Positions 1 to 8,424 of a DNA stretch of 64,000 nucleotides are shown here, one piece after another; the first letter of the stretch is position 1, and each line of letters starts with the position of its first letter. This DNA is from Xanthomonas arboricola pv. juglandis (GTDB lineage: Bacteria; Pseudomonadota; Gammaproteobacteria; Xanthomonadales; Xanthomonadaceae). The stretch spans positions 907,555-971,554 of the forward strand of contig NZ_JZEF01000002.1 in NCBI RefSeq assembly GCF_001013475.1, read 5' to 3'. The translations under genes and the position numbers were made by a program. The notes under the pieces were generated by a model, which was not told the origin of the DNA, did not search any database, and was given only the letters and a program-made list of their open reading frames with translations.

Positions 1-526
1 TGCGTGATGGCGGCTGCGTCTCGCGCTTGGGCCAGGTGTCATAGCTGTAGACGAACTGCTTCTGATCGCCTCCCATGGTCGGGTCGCAGTGCCAGGAACT
101 GGCGACGCTGCCGGGTTCCAGCACGCCATCGACTTCGCGCACGGCCTGCGCTTCGAACGCGCAGATCGCCCCGTACAGCTTGATATCCCAGTCCGGCGCA
201 GAGGTGGGGTGGGCGTGTTGCACCAGCACGATGTCGCTGCCGTGGAAATGGTGCACCTGGGCGCCGTGTTGGCGATTGGTGCTGAAGTAGCACGGTGCGC
301 CGATGCCTAGCGGGAGCACTTCGTCATCGCGCAGGATTGCGCACTTGCCGGCGTGTTCGCCCAGGCGAATCGTACGCCCGGCAAGGACCGCGGTGGTCAC
401 CGGATGGCGGGTGGTGACTTCGGACATGGGCTGCGGCGGCGACGACGTCTGCGGCGCGGTCTGCGCGTGTGCGCCGGTCATCACCAACAGCGCGGCGAGC
501 AACCAGGTCGGAAAGCGGATGCGCAT
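1..526 (-). CDS. Exported protein of unknown function (partial, 3' end beyond window)
   Basis: The frame is open on the minus strand from ATG at 526 to the window edge, so only about 175 N-terminal residues are present. It begins with a typical Sec signal peptide: MRIR, a hydrophobic core (WLLAALLVMTGAHA), then a QTAPQTSS-type mature start. The mature part has two or more cysteines and several His/Asp/Trp residues but no motif I recognise. Reading frames on the opposite strand are shorter and lack a leader. Function unknown; export to the periplasm or beyond is inferred from the leader only. Confidence 0.7.
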   Translation of the reverse strand, partial: MRIRFPTWLLAALLVMTGAHAQTAPQTSSPPQPMSEVTTRHPVTTAVLAGRTIRLGEHAGKCAILRDDEVLPLGIGAPCYFSTNRQHGAQVHHFHGSDIVLVQHAHPTSAPDWDIKLYGAICAFEAQAVREVDGVLEPGSVASSWHCDPTMGGDQKQFVYSYDTWPKRETQPPSR

Positions 527-732
527 GCAACGTCCTTGTCGTGGGCGCTGCAGTATCGCAGATCCGTTTGCTGGTCAGGCGTGGCTGGCACACCGGCTGC
601 ACTCCAGGCAGACGGAGGCGGCCAGTGCCCGGGTCGGCATCTGTCTGCTGCATTGCGGCTTGGCGTGCAGCGCCGACCTGCAGCTGGCCGCGACCGATCT
701 GCGCATTTTCAGTTGCCGCAAAAATCCCGCAA

Positions 733-1584
733 TCAGCGCCGCGCCGGCAGCGTCGCCAGCACACCATCCAGCGCCAGTTGCGTGCTGAAGCCGGCCTTGC
801 TCAGGCGTTTGCTCACTTCGTTGGGCACATCGCGCCCGCTGGTGAGCCGGTTGGGCGCGCCGGTGTAATGGAACAGGCGGCCGCCACGACGCAACACCCG
901 CGCCAGCTGGTCATAGAACAGCTGCGAATACAGCTCGCCGGCAATGCCGAAGCGCGGCGGGTCGTGCAGGATGGCATCGACCGAATCGTCTGCCAGCGTG
1001 GTGATGTGCTGCGAGATATCGGCGTGGGTCAGCTGCAGGCGTCCGCCGTAGGCGGCATCGTCCGGGTCCGGCGACCAGGGATTGAGCGTGCGCAACCACA
1101 GTACGTCGGCATTCTTTTCGAACGAGTGCAGCTGCGCCACCCCGGCCTCCAGGCAGCAGGCGGCGAAGTAGCCCAGCCCGCCGCAGGTATCCAGCACGAT
1201 CTTGCCGCGCGGGTCGACCAGCGCCACCTTGCGGCGCGCATCGTCGAACGGCGACAGCTGCGCCGACGGCAGCATCTTGATGCCATCGATCTCGAAGGTG
1301 GGCGCACCCCATTCGGTGGGAACGAGCTTGATCAGCGCACCGCTGAAACGCGAGATCGGGGCGAAATCATCACCGTCCCAGAAGTACAGCGTGCGCTCCT
1401 TGAACTTGCCCGGATACGGGTAGCCCCTGCCGCGCCACTGCCAGGTCTGCGCATCCATCTGCGCGGTGCCGGTACTGCGGCCCAGGTCCAGCGAGCCGGT
1501 CCATTGGGTCAGACCACTGCCGCGCGCGGCAAGCAGCGCCTGGGCATCGGAGGAAATGAGTAATGGGCCGGAGTAGTGGGGCAC
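733..1584 (-). CDS. Class I SAM-dependent methyltransferase
   Basis: A 283-residue protein. A Rossmann SAM-binding motif I (VLDTCGGLGYFA) lies near residues 130-141. A DPPRFG motif near 208-213 sits where N-methyltransferases carry (N/D)PP(Y/F). The N-terminal ~120 residues form a separate region with several Trp/Tyr residues that could recognise substrate. It resembles the predicted methyltransferases grouped as COG2521; the target is unknown. The first in-frame start is GTG at 1584, with no obvious Shine-Dalgarno sequence. Divergent from the EamA transporter gene. Confidence 0.75.
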   Translation of the reverse strand: MPHYSGPLLISSDAQALLAARGSGLTQWTGSLDLGRSTGTAQMDAQTWQWRGRGYPYPGKFKERTLYFWDGDDFAPISRFSGALIKLVPTEWGAPTFEIDGIKMLPSAQLSPFDDARRKVALVDPRGKIVLDTCGGLGYFAACCLEAGVAQLHSFEKNADVLWLRTLNPWSPDPDDAAYGGRLQLTHADISQHITTLADDSVDAILHDPPRFGIAGELYSQLFYDQLARVLRRGGRLFHYTGAPNRLTSGRDVPNEVSKRLSKAGFSTQLALDGVLATLPARR

Positions 1585-1885
1585 GAGTCGCTGGTCTGGT
1601 GGGCGCGCGTCACGCGCGCTGCTGGTGCGAGGGATGGACTGGCATCGTAACCGACCCCATCACGCATGCGCATCCAGCGCAGCGTCGGCATGATGGCGCG
1701 GCGGCGCAGCGGCGCTTATCTGCAGCGACACGAGCCGCCGGGTCGTCTGCGACGGTGACGGTGCGATACATGAGCCGTCGTACCCGGATGCGTGCGCCGA
1801 TTCCTCTGACGCACGCCGCACCGCATACTGCGCACTGCCCCCGTCGACATGTTGTCCGATTGGCGCCAACCGTGGAGGATCGGCA
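1585..1885. other. Divergent intergenic region, no gene seen
   Basis: About 300 bases lie between the leftward methyltransferase and the rightward transporter. Open frames here are short, overlap on both strands and look like GC-rich shadows. Promoters for both genes are expected, but I see no clear -35/-10 pair or operator. Confidence 0.4.
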
Positions 1886-2761
1886 ATGCTGAAGGGTGTG
1901 TTGTTGGGGTTTGCCTGTTATGCGGCCTATTCGATCAGCGATGCGTTCGTGAAGCTGCTGGAAGGCACGCTGCCGGTCTACGAAGTGCTGTTTCTCGGTG
2001 CACTGCTGATGCTGGTGGCCGTGCCATTTTTGAAGAAGCCGGACGACCGGTTGCGCGAACTGGTGATGGCCAAGCAACCCAGCCTGTGGCTGTTGCGTGC
2101 GCTCACCGGTGCCATCGGCAACCTGACCTCGGTGATTGCGTTCACCACCTTGCCGATGGCCGAGGCGTTTGCGCTGATCTTCCTGATGCCGATCTTCGTC
2201 ACCGTGCTGTCGGTGGTGTTCCTCAAGGAAGAAGTGCACTGGCGGCGCTGGTCGGCGGTGATCGTCGGCTTTATCGGCGTGTTGATCGTGCTGCGCCCGG
2301 GCTTTCGCCATCTCACCCACGGGCATGTGGCCGCGATCGTGTGTGGCCTGGTCGGTGCGATCTCGGTCATCACGCTGCGCATGGCCGGGCATAGCGAAAA
2401 ACGCCTGACCTTGTACGGCGCCGGGGTGATCGGCCCGTTGGTGATGGGCGGGATCATGATGTTGCCGACCTTTGTCTGGCCCACGCTGTATCAGTGGGGG
2501 CTGTTGGCCGGCTACGGCCTGCTTGCCGGCCTGGCGGCGATCTGCCTGATGTACGCCACGCGCATGGCGCCGGTGAGCGTGGTTGCGCCCACCCAATACA
2601 GCCAGATGCTGTGGGCGATCGCCTTCGGCTACCTGCTGTTCCACGACCACCTGGACTGGCCGATGGCGGTCGGCATCGCACTGATTCTGGGCGCGGGCCT
2701 GTTCACGCTGATCCGCGAGGAGCAGGTGTCGCGGTGGTGGCGGCGGACCAAGATTGTTTGA
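1886..2761 (+). CDS. EamA/DMT-family inner-membrane transporter
   Basis: A 291-residue, strongly hydrophobic protein with about ten predicted membrane segments arranged as two EamA repeats (roughly 5-140 and 150-280), the usual layout and length of drug/metabolite transporters. The N-terminus reads MLKGVLLGFACYAAYSISDA, and a conserved Pro/Gly-rich helix (RALTGAIGNLTSVIAF) lies in the first repeat. GAGG seven to ten bases before the ATG supports the start. Substrate cannot be predicted; relatives export amino acids, sugars or metabolites. No partner gene is adjacent. Confidence 0.85.
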   Translation: MLKGVLLGFACYAAYSISDAFVKLLEGTLPVYEVLFLGALLMLVAVPFLKKPDDRLRELVMAKQPSLWLLRALTGAIGNLTSVIAFTTLPMAEAFALIFLMPIFVTVLSVVFLKEEVHWRRWSAVIVGFIGVLIVLRPGFRHLTHGHVAAIVCGLVGAISVITLRMAGHSEKRLTLYGAGVIGPLVMGGIMMLPTFVWPTLYQWGLLAGYGLLAGLAAICLMYATRMAPVSVVAPTQYSQMLWAIAFGYLLFHDHLDWPMAVGIALILGAGLFTLIREEQVSRWWRRTKIV

Positions 2762-2782
2762 GGGCGGCGCTGTGCGCCGCGG

Positions 2783-2897
2783 GAATGGAGAGTCGGGAAT
2801 GGGGAATCGGAACGGCGGTGCTTCGAACTGCCGCGCTGCGCTCGATGCTATTACGATTTCCGATTTCCGATTTCCGATTCCCGATTCCCGATTCCCG
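2783..2897. repeat. GGGAATCGG-type inverted repeat between convergent genes
   Basis: The left arm has GGGAATGGAGAGTCGGG and GGGAATCGG; the right arm has tandem units of CCGATTTCC and CCGATTCCC. The arms are complementary and would fold into a long hairpin between the convergent EamA and pheC genes. Two related elements lie at 49745-49790 and 54072-54182. Confidence 0.75.
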
Positions 2898-3689
2898 CTA
2901 CGGCGCAGTGGATTCCTTGCGCGGTGCGCGCCAGGTTTCAACGATGCGCGCGTACTCGCCGCTGGCCTTGCTCAGGTGCAGCCACTGGTCGACGTACGCT
3001 TTCCAGGGCTGGTCGTTGCGCGGTAGCAGGAAGGCTTTTTCGCCGTATTGCAGCGGCTGCTCCGGTGCGATTGCGCACAGGTCGGGCAGGCGTGCCTGCT
3101 GGTGGAGCGCTTCGGAGGCGTCGGTGATCATCACGTCCGCGCGCTGCTGCAGCAGCTCCTGGAAGATGGTGGTGTTGTCGGCGAACAGGCGCAGGTGTGC
3201 GCGCGGCAATTGTTGGCGCGCGAAGGCCTCGTTGGTACCGCCGGGCGGTTCGATCACGCGCACGTCGGGTCGATTGAGTTGCGCGATGTTGCGGTAACGC
3301 GTCTGGTCGGCGCAGCGCACCAGCGGGATCTTGCCGTCCACGTCCAGCACCGTGCTGAAGCTGGCCTGGCGTTGCCGCTGCAAGGTCACCGAGATGCCGC
3401 CGACTGCAATGTCGCAACGATCGGCGAGTAGATCGGGCATCAGTTGCGGCCAGCTGGTGCGTACGAATTGCACGCGTGCACCCAGGCTGGCGCCAAGCGA
3501 CTGTGCCAGCGCGATGTCGCTGCCTTCGAATTGCCCGTTTGCGCGCAGCAACGAATAAGGACGATAGTCGCCGGTGGTGCATACGCGCAGCACGCCGGAT
3601 TGCAGCACTGCATCCAGACGTGAGGCAGGCTCGGCAGCCTGCGCGCTGCCGCAGGTCAGCAGGAATGCGAGCAGAGTGCGATAACGCAT
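2898..3689 (-). CDS. pheC: Periplasmic cyclohexadienyl dehydratase
   Basis: A 263-residue exported protein of the solute-binding-protein fold. PheC converts prephenate or arogenate to phenylpyruvate or phenylalanine. The sequence follows the Pseudomonas PheC pattern closely: SRLDAVLQSGVLRVCTTGDY near the mature N-terminus, TSWPQLM, DIAVGGIS, an EPPGGTNEAFAR loop, VMITDASEA and YVDQWLHL near the C-terminus. The start at 3689 (MRYRTLLAFLLTCGSAQAA) gives a clean signal peptide, whereas ATG at 3716 would add nine residues before it. A generic amino-acid-binding protein is the alternative, but the conserved blocks favour PheC. Confidence 0.88.
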   Translation of the reverse strand: MRYRTLLAFLLTCGSAQAAEPASRLDAVLQSGVLRVCTTGDYRPYSLLRANGQFEGSDIALAQSLGASLGARVQFVRTSWPQLMPDLLADRCDIAVGGISVTLQRQRQASFSTVLDVDGKIPLVRCADQTRYRNIAQLNRPDVRVIEPPGGTNEAFARQQLPRAHLRLFADNTTIFQELLQQRADVMITDASEALHQQARLPDLCAIAPEQPLQYGEKAFLLPRNDQPWKAYVDQWLHLSKASGEYARIVETWRAPRKESTAP

Positions 3690-3862
3690 GGTTTGGCCTC
3701 GAAGATGAGTCGTCATGATAACGATGGACTACACCGCTGGTTTCGGCGCGTTTTCAACAAACGCACGTCAACAGCGTGTCAGCGCGGCGATGCTCAGGCT
3801 CACGGCGCGCTAGCGTTGTGCGGCCTAGCGTTGATGCACCACTGAACGCAACGGAGTCGTCC

Positions 3863-4078
3863 ATGCATCTCAATCCACGTACTGCTCGCCCGATGACCAC
3901 ATTCACCACAAGCGTGGCGGGGCATGGCACGCCCGATCCGGATACCAACGAAGAAGAAATTCCGTTGGAGGAGCAGGCGCCGCAGCAAGGCGGTTTGCGC
4001 GAGGAGGTAGGCGATCTGGAAGAGGATGACGATCAGGCACTGCCGGGCCGTGTAGGTGGTGGGCTTGCTGGGGGCTAG
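3863..4078 (+). CDS. Small acidic protein of unknown function
   Basis: A 71-residue frame with GGAG eight bases before its ATG. The middle and C-terminal part is very acidic (NEEEIPLEEQ, EVGDLEEDDDQ) and the end is Gly-rich (GRVGGGLAGG). There is no signal peptide, membrane segment or known motif. The composition differs from the Arg/Ala/Pro-rich shadows typical of this GC content, which supports a real gene. Function unknown. Confidence 0.5.
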   Translation: MHLNPRTARPMTTFTTSVAGHGTPDPDTNEEEIPLEEQAPQQGGLREEVGDLEEDDDQALPGRVGGGLAGG

Positions 4079-4140
4079 TAAGTGTTGGTTGCTGGGCTGC
4101 GTTTTGCGATTTGATTAACACGTCCGATTTGATTAACACG

Positions 4141-5246
4141 TCAGGGGAACTGCACGTTGCCCGGTTCGAAGTACACAGGCTTGTTGCCGTCTTCTGGCAG
4201 CGCGGGAATGGTATCGAGGATGGCCTTGCCACGGATATCGGTGATGCGAATGGACAAGGGCTGGTTGCCGAGCTGCTCGCCGAGGAAGTGGTTGTAATCC
4301 ATCTTTTGCAGGCTCTTCCAGCTGCTGCCTTGTTTCACCTCAAACTTGACCACCGGGTAGGCGTGGTTACGCACCTGGATCGCGGCCCACCAGCGCGAGC
4401 TGCCTTCCTTGATGCGGTATTGCACGTTGCCGGTGATGGGTGCGCGCACGATCTTCCAGCTGATCGGGATGCGCCCTTGCACCATGTCGCCGATTGCAGC
4501 AAAGGCATTCGGTGATAAGTCCAGGCCGCCGGATGCGCCGTCCGGATACAGGTCGGTGACATAGACGACGGTCTTGCCCTTGGGGCCGGTCACTTCCAGA
4601 TACGCGCCGGCAAGTGCGGCCTTGACCCCACCGAAGTTCATCTGGGTCGGGTTGAGTGCGGTGATGAACGCGTTGCTGGGAATCGGATCCAGCAGGACCG
4701 CACCGCCGGAATAGCCGGAGCCGGTGTAGGTCGCTGTGCCGCTGAAGGTGCTGTTCCAGGTGGTCGCCTTGCTCGCGTTGGCGGTGCTCGCGCTTTTTGC
4801 GGATGCGCTGGCAGATGTAGCTGTCGCCCATCCCCACGCTTGATGCAGGATCTGCAGCTTGTCGCTGCGCGGGCTGCCATCGCTGGCGAGCAGGCCGCCA
4901 TTGTTGGCATTGCCTACTTCCCAGCTGCCCAGAAAGGCACTGCGCATGCCGGTGCTTGCCAGATAGCCGCTCAATGCCTGTTGCCATGCGGGGTCGCGCG
5001 GGTCGCCATCGCCCAGGGCGCCGCGCGTGAGGCGATGCGATTCCAGTCGGCATCTGCGCTGTTTCCGGCCCAGGTGGCATTGCGGTAACCGCTGCTGCCC
5101 AAGTCGATGCCGATCACGCCGGCGTTCTTGGCGTAGCGGGTAGCGAAGGTGCTCAAGCCGGCTGTCCAGGCTTGCTGCTGCGTGCCCAACTGCGGTGAGA
5201 AGTTGTCACAACCGCCATCGGCGAATGCGAGCAGGGCTTGCATGCC
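4141..5246 (-). pseudogene. Decayed GH5 cellulase-expansin fusion
   Basis: Two frames form one broken gene. The C-terminal ~210 residues (to 4141) are a bacterial expansin (EXLX1/YoaJ type): TATYTGSGYSGGAVLLDPIP, YVTDLYPDG, LDLSPNAF, SSRWWAAIQVRNH, KMDYNHF and VQFP. The D1 Asp residues (TDLY, LDLS) and the D2/CBM63 aromatics (WW, Tyr of MDYNH) are present. Upstream lies a GH5 remnant homologous to engXCA in this window: FATRYAKNAGVIGIDL and NATWAGNSADADWNRIA align to its NEP region, but NEP reads SSG, so the acid/base Glu is lost. A frame change near 5025 coincides with loss of ~100 residues that hold the nucleophile Glu in engXCA. The N-terminal half of GH5 and any signal peptide are gone. 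An ATG at 4974 could start a cytosolic expansin, but secretion would fail. Confidence 0.85.
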
Positions 5247-5445
5247 GCTGCCAGGGCGCAGCCTAAGCTGCATGGTGCAACACGGTGCGCGCAACCCGCA
5301 CTGTGCGCACCGCAGCATGGCGCTGTCCGCTCGGCATGCGCAGGCGTATTTGCCGGCCTACCCGGCGTTGGTGTTCAAACCGCTGGTGCGCGCTGCCGCG
5401 ATCTCGTATTTTTGATGGCTTGTTCACTTGCCGGTGCCGTGCCCC

Positions 5446-6822
5446 ATGTCCGATCCGTCCGCGCCCGATCATCTGCAACGCAGTCTCTCCAATCGCCACC
5501 TGCAGCTGATCGCCATCGGTGGCGCGATCGGCACCGGGCTGTTCATGGGTTCGGGCAAGACCATCAGCCTGGCTGGCCCGTCGATCCTGTTCGTCTATCT
5601 GATCATCGGGGCGATGCTGTTCTTCGTGATGCGCGCGATGGGCGAGCTGCTGCTGTCCAACCTGGAGTACAAGTCGTTCATCGACTTCTCCACCGATCTG
5701 CTCGGGCCGTGGGCCGGGTTCTTCTGCGGCTGGACGTACTGGTTTTGCTGGATCATCACCGCCATCGCCGATGTCATCGCGATTGCGGCGTATGCGCAGT
5801 TCTGGTTTCCGGGATTGGCGCCGTGGATTCCGGCCATCGCGTGCGTGTTGTTGTTGCTGAGCTTGAACCTGGTGACGGTCAGATTGTTCGGCGAGATGGA
5901 GTTCTGGTTCGCGTTGATCAAGATCGTCGCCATCGCTGCGTTGATCATCACTGGCGCCGGGCTGGTGGCGTGGGGCTTCCGCTCGCCCTCGGGCAATGTG
6001 GCCTCGCTGTCGAACCTGTGGAACGACGGTGGCATGTTCCCGATGGGCATTGGCGGGTTCTTCGCCGGTTTTCAGATCGCGGTGTTCGCCTTCGTCGGCA
6101 TCGAGCTGGTCGGCACCACTGCGGCGGAAACTGCAGACCCGCGCCGCAACCTGCCCAAGGCGATCAACTCGATCCCGGTACGTATCCTGATTTTCTACGT
6201 GCTGGCGCTGATCGCGATCATGGCGGTGACGCCGTGGCGGCAGGTGGTGGCCGACAAGAGCCCGTTCGTGGAGTTGTTCGTGCTGGCCGGCGTGCCGGCG
6301 GCGGCCAGCCTGATCAACTTCGTGGTGCTGACCTCGGCCACCTCCTCGGCCAATAGCGGCATCTTCTCCACCAGCCGCATGCTCTACGGCCTAGCCGAGG
6401 AGCAGCATGCGCCCAAGGGCTTCGCCAAGCTCTCGCGCGCAGCGGTGCCGGCGCGTGGGCTGCTGTTCTCCTGCGTATGCCTGTTGCTGGGCGCGATGCT
6501 GGTGTATCTGATCCCCAACCTGGTCACTGCGTTCACGCTGGTCACCACGTTGTCGGCGGTGCTTTTCATGTTAGTGTGGTCGCTGATCCTGTGCGCCTAT
6601 ATCGCGTATCGGCGCAAGCGCCCGGAGCAGCACGCGGCCTCGGCATTCAAGATGCCCGGTGGCGTGTTGATGTGCTACGTGTGCCTGGCGTTCTTCGCCT
6701 TCGTCATCGTGCTGCTGACCTTGCAGGCCGACACGCGCCAGGCTTTGCTGGCCAGTCCGGTGTGGTTCCTGCTGCTGGCGATTGGCTACGGAATCAAGCG
6801 GCTATCGGAGCCAAAGCACTGA
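5446..6822 (+). CDS. cycA: D-serine/D-alanine/glycine permease (AAT family)
   Basis: A 458-residue inner-membrane proton symporter of the APC superfamily with about twelve membrane segments. Long stretches match the E. coli CycA pattern: HLQLIAIGGAIGTGLFMGSG near the N-terminus, GPWAGFF.GWTYWFCW, FAGFQIAVFAFVGIELVG, ETADPRRNLPKAINSIP and NSGIFSTSRMLYGLA. The likely role is uptake of glycine, D-Ala, D-Ser and small neutral amino acids. ATG at 5446 is chosen; an in-frame TTG at 5428 is possible, and neither has a strong Shine-Dalgarno sequence. The upstream flank is the truncated end of the GH5-expansin pseudogene. Confidence 0.9.
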   Translation: MSDPSAPDHLQRSLSNRHLQLIAIGGAIGTGLFMGSGKTISLAGPSILFVYLIIGAMLFFVMRAMGELLLSNLEYKSFIDFSTDLLGPWAGFFCGWTYWFCWIITAIADVIAIAAYAQFWFPGLAPWIPAIACVLLLLSLNLVTVRLFGEMEFWFALIKIVAIAALIITGAGLVAWGFRSPSGNVASLSNLWNDGGMFPMGIGGFFAGFQIAVFAFVGIELVGTTAAETADPRRNLPKAINSIPVRILIFYVLALIAIMAVTPWRQVVADKSPFVELFVLAGVPAAASLINFVVLTSATSSANSGIFSTSRMLYGLAEEQHAPKGFAKLSRAAVPARGLLFSCVCLLLGAMLVYLIPNLVTAFTLVTTLSAVLFMLVWSLILCAYIAYRRKRPEQHAASAFKMPGGVLMCYVCLAFFAFVIVLLTLQADTRQALLASPVWFLLLAIGYGIKRLSEPKH

Positions 6823-6878
6823 TCTGCAGGTCTGCCTGGCAGCAGTGCGATATGAGGTACGGCGGTTGCCGCATGTTT

Positions 6879-6910
6879 GCACTAGGCGTCATTCGAATGA
6901 CGCCTAGTGC
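6879..6910. terminator. Perfect 32-bp palindrome between convergent genes
   Basis: GCACTAGGCGTCATTC is followed directly by its exact reverse complement, giving a 32-bp palindrome with no spacer. It lies between the 3' ends of cycA and xopV. There is no U tract, so intrinsic termination is uncertain; a bidirectional terminator or a protein-binding site are both possible. Confidence 0.5.
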
Positions 6911-6971
6911 GCATGCAGCACTGGCCATCTTCCCGGGACGATCACGGTTTGCTCATGCGCGCGGGTATCGC

Positions 6972-7994
6972 TCAGGTTGCGAAAGGTGAGGTATCGAATC
7001 GACCGTCCTGGGCGTCGTCCCTGGACTGGCCTTGTGCTTGCGCCGCCTTCTGCATTGCGCCGGGTTGATGTCGCAGTGCGACGGGCTCTTTCTTCAACCA
7101 TTTCGGTGTCACCGCCAGGCCATACTGCGCGAAGATGTCAGCGACCCGCGCAAGATGCCCGGGCGTGCGATCCGCATACTCGCTGAAGCGGCCGGAATCG
7201 TTATCGATGCACAGTTCGCCGTGTTCGTCGTAATAGAGCGTGCCGCAGATGCGGGCTTCGGGGATCAGGCGATTGCCTTGCCACGGTTCCTGCCATGGCT
7301 GACCCCCGATCAGGGTGACGTGGCCTTGCGCGAACGGTTGCTTCTTTTTGCGTGCCTGCTTGGTTGTCATCGGCTCATCCAGGGGCACGCCCGGATGCAC
7401 CTCGCCGATCACCAGGCTGCCGTTCTTTGCGATGTTCCATTTGTATTCGACTTTCTTCTCGCGGAGATCGTCCAGCCGTAGGCGCTGCGCGAGCGAGGCT
7501 TGCGAGGTGCCTGCAGGGTTTCTTTCGGTATGTGCATGGAACGTTGGCGTGCTCAACATGCGCTGGGTCTGATCGCTGCGCAGGTTGAATCGCGCAGCCA
7601 GCGTGGAGGCATCACTGCGATCTGCCGCGCCCAGCGCCGGGGCGGTGGAGACGAACAGGCGTGTCGGATTGATCTTCACCCGCGCGCGGCCGTCGCCGAG
7701 ATTCTCTATTTCCTGCTTCTGGATTGGCGTTCGATGGACGGTCCCTTGCTCGGTCTCGAGCAGCTTTCCGCGTGCCGGCTGAGCGCTGCCGAACAGCGCG
7801 TCGAGGCGTTCACTGTCTGTCGGGAATGCCGCTGCGGATGCCGCAGCTGACTTGCTGCGGCGCAGGCGTGGCAGCCTCTCGAGCGGCCCGCCGGCGGGCG
7901 CGGCGCCACGCTGGGAGATTGCGCTGGGGCCCGGCGGATCGATGCCATCCGGTGCTGCGTGTGCTGTCGGGGAAAGGGTTGCGGAGACTTTCAT
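6972..7994 (-). CDS. xopV: Type III secretion effector XopV
   Basis: A 340-residue protein with the features of a type III effector. The N-terminus is rich in Ser, Ala, Pro and Thr with few acidic residues (MKVSATLSPTAHAAPDGIDP). There is no signal peptide or membrane segment. The C-terminal part is charged and globular, with GTLYYDEHGELCIDNDSG and FSEYADRTPGHLARVADIF. I recognise it as XopV from sequence recall and from its position eleven genes before engXCA. No enzymatic motif is visible and the family's biochemical activity is not known to me. GGAG eight bases before ATG 7994 sets the start; the frame continues upstream to 8594 but without effector-like sequence. A PIP box upstream implies HrpG/HrpX control. 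Secretion and translocation are inferred. Confidence 0.85.
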   Translation of the reverse strand: MKVSATLSPTAHAAPDGIDPPGPSAISQRGAAPAGGPLERLPRLRRSKSAAASAAAFPTDSERLDALFGSAQPARGKLLETEQGTVHRTPIQKQEIENLGDGRARVKINPTRLFVSTAPALGAADRSDASTLAARFNLRSDQTQRMLSTPTFHAHTERNPAGTSQASLAQRLRLDDLREKKVEYKWNIAKNGSLVIGEVHPGVPLDEPMTTKQARKKKQPFAQGHVTLIGGQPWQEPWQGNRLIPEARICGTLYYDEHGELCIDNDSGRFSEYADRTPGHLARVADIFAQYGLAVTPKWLKKEPVALRHQPGAMQKAAQAQGQSRDDAQDGRFDTSPFAT

Positions 7995-8058
7995 GTGATT
8001 GCTCCAGTGGGTCAAAGCACACTGTCGGACGGAACTGTGCGTCTGCGCAGGCACGATT

Positions 8059-8083
8059 CCGAATTGATGTGGGGCTCGGCGAA
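8059..8083 (-). promoter_or_regulatory. PIP box (HrpX-binding site) of xopV
   Basis: On the minus strand the sequence is TTCGC, 15 bases, TTCGG, a perfect match to TTCGB-N15-TTCGB. A YANNNT hexamer (CAGTGT) starts about 34 bases downstream, slightly beyond the usual 30-32. The site ends 64 bases before the xopV ATG. HrpX activation is expected by analogy with other effector genes. Confidence 0.8.
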
Positions 8084-8283
8084 ACAGGGTCACAAGCCAT
8101 TGCCGGCAAGGAAGCAGGGCATCGCTGGTTCTGCAGCTGACTGGCGCTGCGCTGCTGCAGCGCCAGGCGCGGTCTTTGCCTGCGCCGGCATTGACGCTGG
8201 ATTGGACGCAGAGGATGCTCGGCGTCCATTCGCAACCGAACGCGCGCGCTCGCATGATTACGATCCATGGCGTTACCGGGAAG

Positions 8284-8310
8284 GCCCTCGCGCCCAGGGG
8301 CGCTCCTACA
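8284..8310. repeat. Half of a REP-type hairpin element
   Basis: GCCCTCGCGCCCAGGGGCGC followed by TCCTACA matches the right arm of the complete hairpins at 26660-26729 and 39793-39857. The complementary left arm is absent here. It lies between the xopV promoter and the AIM24 gene end. Confidence 0.6.
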
Positions 8311-8424
8311 GGGTGGCTGGGATGCGCAGCTGTCACTGCGCACTGCGCCGTGACTGGAAAACTGACCAGCTGCGTAGCATGCAACCAGGCGATGCGCATT
8401 GTTGATTGCTGCCGGGGGTCTGGA

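Noticed and set aside
1610..2941. A 443-codon minus-strand frame opposite the EamA transporter
   Set aside because: Composition is His/Gln/Arg-rich and it ends in the tandem repeat; the plus strand has a clear ten-segment transporter.
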